64,000 bases of DNA from contig JAEDGZ010000001.1 in NCBI GenBank assembly GCA_016297215.1, positions 1-64,000 of the forward strand, read 5' to 3'. Below are positions 33,706 through 41,748 of the stretch, piece by piece. Under the pieces are notes generated by a model. The model did no database searches, was not told the origin of the DNA, and saw only the letters and a list, made by a program, of their open reading frames with translations. This stretch comes from Paludibacteraceae bacterium. GTDB lineage: Bacteria; Bacteroidota; Bacteroidia; Bacteroidales; Paludibacteraceae. Position 1 is the first letter of the stretch. Each line of letters opens with the position of its first letter. The position numbers were made by a program, and so were the translations under genes.

Positions 33706-35195
33706 TATTGTAGGCTTACCTTCAAGCACTTGCAGCCCGAGGGGTCATCGCCAGATGTTGCCACCGGCAGATATTCCCGCTCATACTCCACCGCCGCCAT
33801 CAAGAAAGCACCAAACACCTTGCCTTCGGTGTCATTGTTCACAGGTACGTCCTTCCCGATAAGATAGTAAGCCGCCGAGCCGTTTCGGTCTTTACTCAAC
33901 CCCGCCGATTCGCAACTGGTGCTGATGGTATAGTTGCCCGTAGTGCCCTTAATAAACTGACTGACGATGCCCTCGTAACCTCTTTTGGCTGCATTTTTGT
34001 AGGTGTCGCCTGTAAGGTACTCTAATCGCAAGGCTTTCAACAAAGCAGCCGTGATTAGACAGGAGCCGGAAGACTCAAGATAGTTGCAGAAAGTGCCGCC
34101 TGATGAGACATTTTTATAGGTGTCAGAACCTGTTGCGTCTGATCCCTGCGTTGCACATTTGTCGCTTCCATATTGCAAGAGTTGATACCAGCAGCCCGTA
34201 GTGGCATCTTGGCGGGCAATCAAGCCTGTTGCCAACTTGGTGAGGTAGCCTTGGATAGTGGTAAAGTTGGTGGTGCCCTTCATGCCGCAATGCTCCATGG
34301 CTTCCAGCACATCCACCAGTGCCAAAATGTACCATCCGTCTGCTCGCGACCAGTACTCCGCCGAGTGGTAACCGCCCCCGATAGGCGTTTGACCGTCGGC
34401 ATATACCCAGCCGCTTGCACCACCGCTGCTCTTATCGGTGGAGAACGCATGCCACAGGAGTTTCTTATCATTATCCCATAGCGGAGTCCACGAAGCGGTG
34501 AACTGTTTCATCACGTCATCCCATGTGAGGGCACAAGTGATGTTCGTATTGTCATCGCCATCGTTGGCAACTTGCTGTTGATAGTCTAAAATCTGCGCTA
34601 ATAGGGCGGGACCCATGTAGGCACCGTCGCACCACATCTGTTTGGTGTAGGAAGATTTGTGATACCACCCGCCGTCTGCCGTGCTGCCCGTTCCGGAGAT
34701 GGAATAACTGGTTTTGTGGGCTTGCAAGCCCGTCGCCGCATTGCTGAGTTGAGTGAGGTAGGCGGACGCGTTGGTCGCGTTGGCAAACTTGCCGCCTGCT
34801 TTGGCTCCGTCGTACAGCGTGAAGAATACTTTTGCGCAGTTGAGGTCATCCAAACTGCCTCCCCCCGTGGGAGCGGATTTGCCACTTACCCAACCGGCTA
34901 ATCCTTTGTACCAAGCCTCTGCCCATGTTTGGTCTTGGTAGTAACTCCACGCCTCTAAGATACCCTTTGCCACAACGCCCGGCACATAGTCCCAACTGGC
35001 GGCAGTGGAGGGCGTAGTCGTTCCGTTGGTGCTATTGTCATTGGGAAAGCCGACCGTATTGGTTTTGTTATTCCATTTGGTCATGCGTGAGTTAATCAAC
35101 TCTTTCGAATAGCGAGTGCTCGGGTCGAAAGTAACGGCTCGCAACGAAGAACTAATGATTAGGAGAGCCGAAAGAACAAAGAAATGGTGCTTCAT
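33705..35195 (-). CDS. GH105-type unsaturated glucuronyl/rhamnogalacturonyl hydrolase
   Basis: A 496-residue exported enzyme. I chose the ATG at 35195 (MKHHFFVLSALLIISSSLRA signal peptide) because the promoter at 35225-35256 lies downstream of the longer frame's start; the ATG at 35204 is also possible. The alpha/alpha-barrel motifs of GH105 are present: KQMWCDGAYMGPALLAQ (with the likely catalytic Asp), WYHKSSYTKQMW and YWSRADGWYILALVDVLE, which parallels the W-x-R-G-N-G-W signature. C-terminal motifs CNYLESSGSCLI and GSAAYYLIG also fit. Such enzymes remove unsaturated uronic acids from oligosaccharides released by pectate or rhamnogalacturonan lyases, which suits the pectate-lyase-like gene at 10117-11922. 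Confidence 0.88.
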   Translation of the reverse strand: MKHHFFVLSALLIISSSLRAVTFDPSTRYSKELINSRMTKWNNKTNTVGFPNDNSTNGTTTPSTAASWDYVPGVVAKGILEAWSYYQDQTWAEAWYKGLAGWVSGKSAPTGGGSLDDLNCAKVFFTLYDGAKAGGKFANATNASAYLTQLSNAATGLQAHKTSYSISGTGSTADGGWYHKSSYTKQMWCDGAYMGPALLAQILDYQQQVANDGDDNTNITCALTWDDVMKQFTASWTPLWDNDKKLLWHAFSTDKSSGGASGWVYADGQTPIGGGYHSAEYWSRADGWYILALVDVLEAMEHCGMKGTTNFTTIQGYLTKLATGLIARQDATTGCWYQLLQYGSDKCATQGSDATGSDTYKNVSSGGTFCNYLESSGSCLITAALLKALRLEYLTGDTYKNAAKRGYEGIVSQFIKGTTGNYTISTSCESAGLSKDRNGSAAYYLIGKDVPVNNDTEGKVFGAFLMAAVEYEREYLPVATSGDDPSGCKCLKVSLQ

Positions 35196-35224
35196 GGTGT
35201 GCATAGATATTTGATTAGTTTGCG

Positions 35225-35256
35225 CAAAGGTAGTGCTTTTTGGGTGAAATTGCAAA
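35225..35256 (-). promoter_or_regulatory. Promoter of the GH105 gene
   Basis: Minus-strand TTTG (35253-35256) and TACCTTTG (35225-35232) with a 20-base spacer, about 20-30 bases before the chosen start codon. Confidence 0.85.
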
Positions 35257-35317
35257 CAGAATGTGATATTTGCGCAAAATGCGGCTATTTTTCACCCTTT
35301 TGTGCGAAGAAATAGCA

Positions 35318-36388
35318 TTAGTGCCAGCAATTTTGGCACATCTCGGGTGCTTGCTGAAAGGGTGCGCGGATAGCCGCCCGACGGAAGGCATTGGCTTGCT
35401 TGGATTGGAAGATGGTGTCGAGGGAGGTGTTTGTCTCCACTTGGTGGCTTATATGTGAAGCAATATGGATATTGCCGTATGCGTGGGTGTGTTGCTTGTC
35501 GTAGCAGCAGGGGAGGACGTTGCCGTCTGTGGTGAGGACGCAGCCAGCCCACAGGCGATAGCAGGGAGAGACCCCCGTGAGGCGTTGCCACAGTCGGCGG
35601 AGCGGATGGCGTTTCAGGCGGTAGGTGCCGTCAGCGCACTGCTCGTAGCGACGCTCTCGCTCGCGTGTGGGCATCAGCGGGTTGCCGTATCGGTAGTCGT
35701 AGAATTGTGCGGTCTTGAACGTGAGGCGGTCGGCGCCGAGGCTGCGGTAAGCCTTGCGGAGCAGTTGGCGCTCAAACGCATTGGAGCGGAGCAAGAGACA
35801 TTGCAGTTCAATAACGGGATAGTTGCCCGTAATCAGGCGCTGGCGGCGGGCTGCCTCCCGCTCCTCGTGCAGGTAGCGCAGGGCATCCTTCACCTTCTCC
35901 ACGCTTCCGCCCTGCCGATAGGCTTCGTAGGCAGACTGCGAAAGCCCGTCCATAGAGACGATGATACGGTGCAGTCCGCTCATCACCAGCCGTTTAGCCA
36001 TCGTGCGGTCGAGGGCTTGGGCGTTGGTGGAGACAATGGTGTAGCAGCCTTGCTGCGCCGCCTCGCGTATCATCTCGGGCAGACGCGGGTTGAGCAAGGG
36101 CTCGCCTTGGAAATAGAACTGGACGGTGTGGGCATGGCGGAAGCCCTCGGCGAGCAGGGAGAGAGGATAGTCGGGGAAAGGGATGTGCGACGAGCCGCCT
36201 GCGCCGTCGCTGATTTGCTTTTTCGCTCTACCGACGGGACATTGGGGGCAAGCGAGTTGGCAGATGTTGGCAGGTTCGATGGTGAGGAAAGTGGGATAGT
36301 GCGAAATATGCACTATGCCGAAGAGGCTTAGTGCATAGTTCATCCAACATCGGAGTTGATTGGCTATTCGGGCAGGCGTCAGCAGCAT
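35318..36388 (-). CDS. Radical SAM/SPASM domain protein
   Basis: A 356-residue cytoplasmic iron-sulfur protein. The radical SAM cluster motif is NICQLACPQCP (CxxxCxxC), followed by YFQGEPLLNPRLPEM and a VSMDGLSQSAYEAYR strand. The C-terminal SPASM region contains PCYRLWAGCVLTTDGNVLPC-CYD and a final MCQNCWH, giving enough cysteines for auxiliary clusters. Such proteins modify peptides or act in cofactor or cell-surface biosynthesis; there is no precursor peptide nearby. Its start overlaps the end of rpiB by 10 bases, so it is the last gene of a three-gene operon. Specific function unknown. Confidence 0.88.
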   Translation of the reverse strand: MLLTPARIANQLRCWMNYALSLFGIVHISHYPTFLTIEPANICQLACPQCPVGRAKKQISDGAGGSSHIPFPDYPLSLLAEGFRHAHTVQFYFQGEPLLNPRLPEMIREAAQQGCYTIVSTNAQALDRTMAKRLVMSGLHRIIVSMDGLSQSAYEAYRQGGSVEKVKDALRYLHEEREAARRQRLITGNYPVIELQCLLLRSNAFERQLLRKAYRSLGADRLTFKTAQFYDYRYGNPLMPTRERERRYEQCADGTYRLKRHPLRRLWQRLTGVSPCYRLWAGCVLTTDGNVLPCCYDKQHTHAYGNIHIASHISHQVETNTSLDTIFQSKQANAFRRAAIRAPFQQAPEMCQNCWH

Positions 36389-36828
36389 GGAATCTTGTTC
36401 ACTCTGCGCTCGTGGCGTCCGCCATCGAAGTCGGTTTGAAAGAAAGTGGCAACGATGTCCAGCGCTTGGGGCACGGTGATGAAGTTCGCCGGCAAGCCGA
36501 GCACGTTGGCGTTGTTGTGCTGGCGGGCGAGTTGCGCAAGGCGCTTCTCCCAGCAGAGTGCCGCGCGAATACCTTGGTGCTTGTTGGCGGTCATGCAGAT
36601 ACCGTTGCCGGTGGAGCAGATGACGATACCGAACTCATACTCGCCTTTCTCCACGGCTTCTGCCAGCGGGTGAGCGTAGTCAGGATAGTCGCAACTCTCA
36701 TCGGAGTAGCAGCCGAAATCGTGCACTTTGGCGCCGTTGTCTTCAAGGAAGAGGCGCACTTGGTTCTTGAGCGCGAAGCCGGCATGGTCGCTGGCAAGCG
36801 CAATGGTCAGTTCGCTGAAAGGTTTCAT
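36379..36828 (-). CDS. rpiB: Ribose-5-phosphate isomerase B
   Basis: A 149-residue cytoplasmic enzyme interconverting ribose 5-phosphate and ribulose 5-phosphate (or allose phosphates in some relatives). ATG at 36828 gives MKPFSELTIALASDHAGFALK; the reading frame stays open further upstream but that part is the shadow of the neighbouring gene. Motifs are SDHAGF, the phosphate-loop/catalytic CSTGNGICMTANKHQGIRAA with the Cys, and RQHNNANVLGLPA. It sits 14 bases after the C69 dipeptidase stop and overlaps the radical SAM gene. Confidence 0.93.
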   Translation of the reverse strand: MKPFSELTIALASDHAGFALKNQVRLFLEDNGAKVHDFGCYSDESCDYPDYAHPLAEAVEKGEYEFGIVICSTGNGICMTANKHQGIRAALCWEKRLAQLARQHNNANVLGLPANFITVPQALDIVATFFQTDFDGGRHERRVNKIPCC

Positions 36829-36842
36829 GGTGGTATGGGGAT

Positions 36843-38480
36843 TTACTCGTGGGTTACTTCGGGGGCGATGGTGCGCAGATAGGTCTCGGGGAAGGGGAGA
36901 CGGTCGGGGTAAGCGGGCTCGCCGTAGGGGTTGCGGACAAACTGCCCGTTCTCCACCTTGCGCTCCTGTCCGTCCATGTACTTGGTTACTAAATAGATAT
37001 ACAGCCTTTGCCACTCCGACATGGTGTTGTCGGCTTGGGTGTCGCAGAAGTTGGTGAGGTACTTGCGCGCGTCTTTGTCGCTCGGGAGGGCTGCCACCTC
37101 GGCATCCACGGCGGCTATCTGCGCATTGAAATGCTCTTCCAACGCCGTCTGTACGGCTTTGATTTCGGGGAACATACGGCTGTATTTGGTGTATGCCCAG
37201 TTGGCTACGAGGTTGAATATCCACCATGCGGATGTGTGCGAGAAAATGTACATATCGCCGTTGCCCTCGGCAAAGCACTCAGGTACGTGGTTGATACGGC
37301 TGTAGATGGGCACATACACACTGGTAGCCGCGTCGTCCACGCCAAACCAGAAGATACCGCCCGCCTTGGGGTCGGCGTAGCCTCGCATCTGCGCTACGAA
37401 CGAGAAACCCGTTTGCTGGGTGGCGGTGGGGCGCTCGTACCAGTACTGCACGCTATCTACCTGAAAACCAAGTCCTCCGTAGCGCAGTTTGCTGCCCCAC
37501 GGACCGGCGTCGGTGCCCTGCGTGATGTCAAGCGGCGTACCCTCGTATTGGTCGCGCATGCAGTCTTTGATGTCCTGCGCCGACACTTTGCGATTGGGCT
37601 TGATGAAGAGCGGCATGGGGGTGCCTGCGTCCTTGCCGCCGGTCTCCACAAAGGTCTTGCCCGTAGCGTAGTCGAAGTATGGGTCCATCTCATCGGAGAA
37701 ATGGCGGAAGAAACTCCACACCCGCGCCTCGCAGACGTAGAGCCCGCTGAAGTCGAACGGCGCATAGGCGGCTTGGAAAGAGAAGTCGGCGTCCTTGCCC
37801 TCGAAATAGCCCATCTCGCGGGCAAACTTCACCACGTCTTTGCTCCAACGCCAGTTGGCTTTGTCCTTGAAGTTGATGGAGGTGATACGCGCTTGGTTGG
37901 CATGCGCACAGATACAGTCGTCGGGCACGCGGGTGGCTACCCACACGGCACCTTTGCGCCCGGGACCCTTGCCGATAAGGTCCATTATCCACACCTCGTT
38001 GGGGTCGCCAATGGAGAAGGTCTCGCCGCTGGAGGCATAGCCGTATTCGGCAACGAGAGAGGTCATGCAGTCGATGGCCTCGCGGGCGGTCTTGCAACGC
38101 TCCAGCGCGATGTAGATAAGGCTGCCGTAGTCGATACCGACGGTGTCTTCCAACTCGTGGCGGCCTCCCCAAGTGGTCTCACCGATGGTGAGTTGGTGTT
38201 CGTTCATATTGCCCACCACGCTATAGGTGTGTGCCACCTGCGGGATTTGGCAGAGGGGTCTGCCCGTGTCCCAGTCTCTCACCTCACGCATGCTCCCTGC
38301 GGGGTGGTCTGCGGCAGGCGAGAAACGAAGAAAACCATAGAGGGTGTAACTGTCGGCGGCGTAACTGATGATGGTAGAGCCGTCGGTGGAAGCGTCTTTG
38401 CCTACGAGGAAGTTCGTACAAGCCCATGCCGCTGCCAGCGGACAAAGGACGAAGAGGAGAAGGAGAGAACGTTTACGCAT
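36843..38480 (-). CDS. Secreted dipeptidase, peptidase family C69
   Basis: A 545-residue exported Ntn-type peptidase. The signal peptide MRKRSLLLLFVLCPLAAAWA is followed immediately by CTNFLVGKDASTDGSTI, placing the catalytic Cys at the mature N terminus as in the PepD/C69 family. Further features are VVGNMNEHQLTIGETTWGG, a GIDYGSLIYIALERCKTARE stretch and SSGETFSIGDPNEVWIMDL. Family members release dipeptides from peptide N termini. It heads an operon with rpiB and the radical SAM gene. The upstream region is AT-rich, without a good promoter match. Confidence 0.9.
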   Translation of the reverse strand: MRKRSLLLLFVLCPLAAAWACTNFLVGKDASTDGSTIISYAADSYTLYGFLRFSPAADHPAGSMREVRDWDTGRPLCQIPQVAHTYSVVGNMNEHQLTIGETTWGGRHELEDTVGIDYGSLIYIALERCKTAREAIDCMTSLVAEYGYASSGETFSIGDPNEVWIMDLIGKGPGRKGAVWVATRVPDDCICAHANQARITSINFKDKANWRWSKDVVKFAREMGYFEGKDADFSFQAAYAPFDFSGLYVCEARVWSFFRHFSDEMDPYFDYATGKTFVETGGKDAGTPMPLFIKPNRKVSAQDIKDCMRDQYEGTPLDITQGTDAGPWGSKLRYGGLGFQVDSVQYWYERPTATQQTGFSFVAQMRGYADPKAGGIFWFGVDDAATSVYVPIYSRINHVPECFAEGNGDMYIFSHTSAWWIFNLVANWAYTKYSRMFPEIKAVQTALEEHFNAQIAAVDAEVAALPSDKDARKYLTNFCDTQADNTMSEWQRLYIYLVTKYMDGQERKVENGQFVRNPYGEPAYPDRLPFPETYLRTIAPEVTHE

Positions 38481-38558
38481 ATTGTTTTAACTTTGAACGT
38501 GTAATTATCGTTAATTATTCGTTAATTTTCGTTTATTGAGTTTTTGTAAAAAGACTTG

Positions 38559-38693
38559 TCATAATGTTTCCATTGCTTGCACAAACTCTTCAAAAGTCTC
38601 ATAGTGCGTCCATTCACCACGGTCAGCAGCCTCTATCGCAGCCATAGTTTTTCGTGCGGCGGGAGATATTATTTTGTTCCCTACTGTTGCCAT
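38559..38693 (-). CDS. Small ORF, 44 residues, unknown
   Basis: Reads MATVGNKIISPAARKTMAAI and continues EAADRGEWTHYETFEEFVQA, ending METL. The acidic, amphipathic composition with a short helix-turn and a terminal E-E-F-V-x-A resembles small antitoxin-type proteins, but this is only a resemblance and no toxin partner follows. It lies 30 bases downstream of the 5'-nucleotidase half gene on the same strand and is too short for routine gene calls. It may be chance. Confidence 0.4.
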   Translation of the reverse strand: MATVGNKIISPAARKTMAAIEAADRGEWTHYETFEEFVQAMETL

Positions 38694-38723
38694 AGTTGTA
38701 GTGATGTATGGTTGTTGTTTAGT

Positions 38724-39473
38724 TTAGTTGATTTGCATTCTGCCGTCGATGGTGGCAGAGATGGTTTGTTGCTCTTGGACGTAGTCGAGGTAAAGGTCGC
38801 GGATAAGCATGTCGGAGTCCCAATAAGCAATGTGGCGGGTGAGGGGTGTCATGTGGTCGGTGCCTCCTGCAAGGTAGTCGCTGGTCGCCACGGTGTAGTA
38901 CGCCTCTGGGTCTATGGAGCGACCATCTATCTGTGCGTCAATTAGTTGCGCTTCCTCTGCCTGCATGCGCAGTCCCGCCACTCCTTCGCCGCCCACTTCA
39001 GCAAAGACCTGACAGAGTTCAAGGATATCTTCCCCTTTCAGCGTGAGCACCACAAGACGGTTATCGAACGGCATGAGTTCAAACACATGCTGCTTGGTGA
39101 TGTCGCCTTTGCGCCACTCGCAACGCATGCCGCCGATGTTCACTACCGCCATATCCACGCGCCCGTCATAGTACTGACGCGCCTTCGCAAGCAGTGCATC
39201 GGATGCCCAGTTGAGCATGTTGCACTCGGGGCGATGTACGGTCATGTCCTCGGGCGCATAGCCCAGCACCGTGGACATCTCTTCCTCGAGGGCGGCTTTC
39301 TTCGGGGCTAAGGCGGCGGTATAGGCTTCTGCCACCGCGGGCGCGGCGGCAATACAGTCGGTGGTAACAGGGATAGCCTCGGTGGAGACGGAAGCAACCT
39401 GTGCAGGTCGGTGGCAAGCCGTCAGCGCGAGGAGCAGCAGCCCAAGGCAGGGGAGAAAGGTGTTTCTTTTCAT
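38724..39473 (-). CDS. Lipoprotein equal to the C-terminal domain of 5'-nucleotidases
   Basis: A 249-residue lipoprotein. ATG at 39473 gives MKRNTFLPCLGLLLLALTAC with a lipobox LTAC; the ATG at 39479 is an alternative. The mature part matches the substrate-binding domain of UshA-type nucleotidases: ECNMLNWASDALL, VDMAVVNIGGMRCEWRKGDI, FELMPFDNRLVVLTLKGEDI and YYTVATSDYLAGGTDHM. The N-terminal metallophosphatase domain is missing. In several Bacteroidales the two halves are separate adjacent genes; here the neighbour on one side is glyS and on the other a 44-residue ORF, so the catalytic half is not linked. Confidence 0.85.
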   Translation of the reverse strand: MKRNTFLPCLGLLLLALTACHRPAQVASVSTEAIPVTTDCIAAAPAVAEAYTAALAPKKAALEEEMSTVLGYAPEDMTVHRPECNMLNWASDALLAKARQYYDGRVDMAVVNIGGMRCEWRKGDITKQHVFELMPFDNRLVVLTLKGEDILELCQVFAEVGGEGVAGLRMQAEEAQLIDAQIDGRSIDPEAYYTVATSDYLAGGTDHMTPLTRHIAYWDSDMLIRDLYLDYVQEQQTISATIDGRMQIN

Positions 39474-39644
39474 AGTCATATTCGATTTTGCGTACAACGG
39501 CATAAGAAAACGATTCAGCAAAGGAAGTTTATGAGGATAGCTTGACCAAGTTATCAAAATACCCTGCACAAATCCTTTGCTGAAAATAGGATAATTAGAT
39601 ATTAGTCCGCTATGATAATCGAAAATAGGTGGATGTTAAGCACT

Positions 39645-41195
39645 TTATTTTCCTACTATTTTCCGATAGAGCACCTTCGGGTCAACGGCTTTCTGAATCA
39701 GTGCGTGCAGGTCATCTATCTTCACGCGCTCTTGCTGCATGGTGTCGCGGTAGCGCACGGTAACGCAGTTGTCGGTCAGCGTGTCGTGGTCCACGGTGAT
39801 GCAGAATGGCGTGCCGATAGCATCCTGACGGCGGTAGCGCTTGCCGATAGAGTCCTTCTCGTCGTAGTTGGTGTGGAAGTCGAACTTCAACATCTCTTGT
39901 ATCTCGCGGGCTTTCTCGGGCAGTCCGTCTTTCTTTACGAGCGGCATGACGCATGCTTTCACCGGTGCGAGCACGGGCGGCAGGTTCAGCACCACGCGCG
40001 TGTCCCCGCCCTCGAGCGTCTCCTCCTTGTAGGCAGCGCACATCACCGACAGGAACATACGGTCCACGCCGATAGAGGTCTCGATGACATAGGGCGTATA
40101 ACTCTGGTTCAACTCGGGGTCGAAATACTCCATCTTCTTGCCGCTGTATTTCGCGTGTTGCGATAGGTCGAAGTTGGTGCGGCTGTGGATACCCTCCACC
40201 TCCTTGAAGCCGAACGGCATCTCAAACTCAATGTCCGTGGCGGCATTCGCATAGTGCGCCAGTTTCTCGTGGTCGTGGAAACGGTATTTCTCATCGCCGA
40301 GCCCCAGCGCCTTGTGCCAGCGCAGGCGGAACTGTTTCCAGTGCTCGAACCACTTCAACTCCTCGCCCGGGCGAACGAAGAACTGCATCTCCATCTGCTC
40401 GAACTCACGCATACGGAACACGAACTGCCGCGCCACTATCTCGTTGCGGAAAGCCTTACCAATCTGTGCGATACCGAACGGAATCTTCATGCGCCCCGTC
40501 TTCTGCACGTTCAGGAAGTTCACGAAGATACCTTGCGCTGTCTCCGGACGCAGATAAATCTTCATCGCGCCGTCTGCCGTGGAGCCCATCTCCGTCTGGA
40601 ACATCAGGTTAAACTGCCGCACGTCCGTCCAGTTGCGCGTACCGCTGATAGGGCATACAATCTCCTCGTCGAGGATGATTTGCTTCAACTCCGCCAAGTC
40701 GTTGTCGTTCATCGCTTTAGCGTAGCGCTCATGCAGCGTGTTAAGGTGCTCCACATGCTCACGCACGCGCTCGTTGGTCAGCTTGTAGAGCTCCTCATCG
40801 AAATTCTCGCCGAAGCGTTTGCGTGCTTTAGCCAACTCTTTCTCTATCTTCTCCTCTATCTTCGCTATCTGATCTTCTATCAGCACGTCGGCGCGATAGC
40901 GTTTCTTCGAGTCGCGGTTGTCTATCAGCGGGTCGTTGAAGGCATCCACGTGCCCGCTCGCTTTCCATACCGTCGGGTGCATGAAGATAGCCGCGTCAAT
41001 GCCCACAATGTTCTCGTGCAACAGGGTCATCGAGTCCCACCAGTATTTCTTGATGTTGTTCTTCAATTCCACGCCGTTCTGACCATAGTCATACACGGCG
41101 CCCAATCCGTCGTAGATGTCGCTGCTCGGGAATACAAAACCGTACTCCTTGCAGTGCGCCACCAGTTTCTTAAATGTTTCTTCTTGCGTAGCCAT
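39645..41195 (-). CDS. glyS: Glycine-tRNA ligase
   Basis: A 516-residue class II synthetase of the single-chain (alpha2) type, which charges tRNA-Gly. Conserved blocks are GFVFPSSDIYDGLGAVYDYG, the motif 2 region FGIAQIGKAFRNEIVARQFVFRMREF-EQME, RPETAQGIFVNF, and the C-terminal anticodon-binding part (LAPVKACVMPLVKKDGL; YRRQDAIGTPFCITVDHDTL). A charged helical insertion (about 105-175) is typical for Bacteroidetes. The region upstream is family D repeat without a clear promoter. Confidence 0.96.
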   Translation of the reverse strand: MATQEETFKKLVAHCKEYGFVFPSSDIYDGLGAVYDYGQNGVELKNNIKKYWWDSMTLLHENIVGIDAAIFMHPTVWKASGHVDAFNDPLIDNRDSKKRYRADVLIEDQIAKIEEKIEKELAKARKRFGENFDEELYKLTNERVREHVEHLNTLHERYAKAMNDNDLAELKQIILDEEIVCPISGTRNWTDVRQFNLMFQTEMGSTADGAMKIYLRPETAQGIFVNFLNVQKTGRMKIPFGIAQIGKAFRNEIVARQFVFRMREFEQMEMQFFVRPGEELKWFEHWKQFRLRWHKALGLGDEKYRFHDHEKLAHYANAATDIEFEMPFGFKEVEGIHSRTNFDLSQHAKYSGKKMEYFDPELNQSYTPYVIETSIGVDRMFLSVMCAAYKEETLEGGDTRVVLNLPPVLAPVKACVMPLVKKDGLPEKAREIQEMLKFDFHTNYDEKDSIGKRYRRQDAIGTPFCITVDHDTLTDNCVTVRYRDTMQQERVKIDDLHALIQKAVDPKVLYRKIVGK

Positions 41196-41203
41196 ATTAT
41201 AAT

Positions 41204-41250
41204 TATGAATTATGAATTATGAATTATGAGTGCCCATGCTCTGAATAATA
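41204..41250. repeat. Family D repeat between glyS and the four-helix-bundle gene
   Basis: AATTATGAATTATGAATTATGAG followed by TGCCCATGCTCTGA, the reverse complement of the junction seen at 16613 and 18085. Confidence 0.8.
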
Positions 41251-41274
41251 CGAGTACCATTTGGCTGACACAAT

Positions 41275-41637
41275 TCATTTTCCTATTGTTTTTATAATGG
41301 ATGCTAATAACTTTATCAGTTCTTCGCAATCTGCAGACAAACTATCGTATATTTCTTGGTTGATATAGTCTGTAGCATATAGAAGTTCTAACCAATAACT
41401 TGTTTCGTCTGCTTCTTTCTCCGCTATGCTTAATTTGGATATGAAGTCGGCGGTGCTTTGTGCTCTCCTTGATTCGCGAGCGTTTGCCCCTATACTCGTA
41501 CCGCTTTTCAATATCTGCTTGGATAATACAAACTCCCGTTTCGAAACATCCGGATTTTGTGTGAGATATTTGTATAGACCTATGATACGAATAGCGAAAT
41601 TCTTGCTCTTGTCTAATAAAACATTTTCCAATTTCAT
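41275..41637 (-). CDS. Four-helix-bundle protein (23S rRNA intervening-sequence family)
   Basis: A 120-residue, mostly helical protein: KSKNFAIRIIGLYKYLTQ, then KQILKSGTSIGANARESRRA, then DFISKLSIAEKEADETSYWL, then LLYATDYI. The S-G-T-S-I-G-A-N-x-x-E/S block is the hallmark of the family first seen in 23S rRNA intervening sequences and related in fold to Avd of diversity-generating retroelements. No rRNA or reverse transcriptase is present here. The gene is flanked on both sides by family D ATAATTC repeats, suggesting it travels with or was captured by repeats. Function unknown. Confidence 0.88.
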   Translation of the reverse strand: MKLENVLLDKSKNFAIRIIGLYKYLTQNPDVSKREFVLSKQILKSGTSIGANARESRRAQSTADFISKLSIAEKEADETSYWLELLYATDYINQEIYDSLSADCEELIKLLASIIKTIGK

Positions 41638-41646
41638 ACCTATGCC

Positions 41647-41748
41647 TATTATGAATTATGACTGCCTATGTTCATTATGAATTATGAGCGCTATGCTCGA
41701 AGTTTGGCATACGATGCACTCATATTTCATAATTCATAATTCATAATT
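41647..41748. repeat. Family D repeat between the four-helix-bundle gene and malQ
   Basis: ATTATGAATTATGA blocks, a GCACTC junction and four ATAATTC octamers. The last one overlaps the malQ stop. Confidence 0.8.

Noticed and set aside
37008..38504. A 498-codon plus-strand frame
   Set aside because: Shadow of the C69 dipeptidase, which has signal peptide, catalytic Cys and conserved motifs on the opposite strand.
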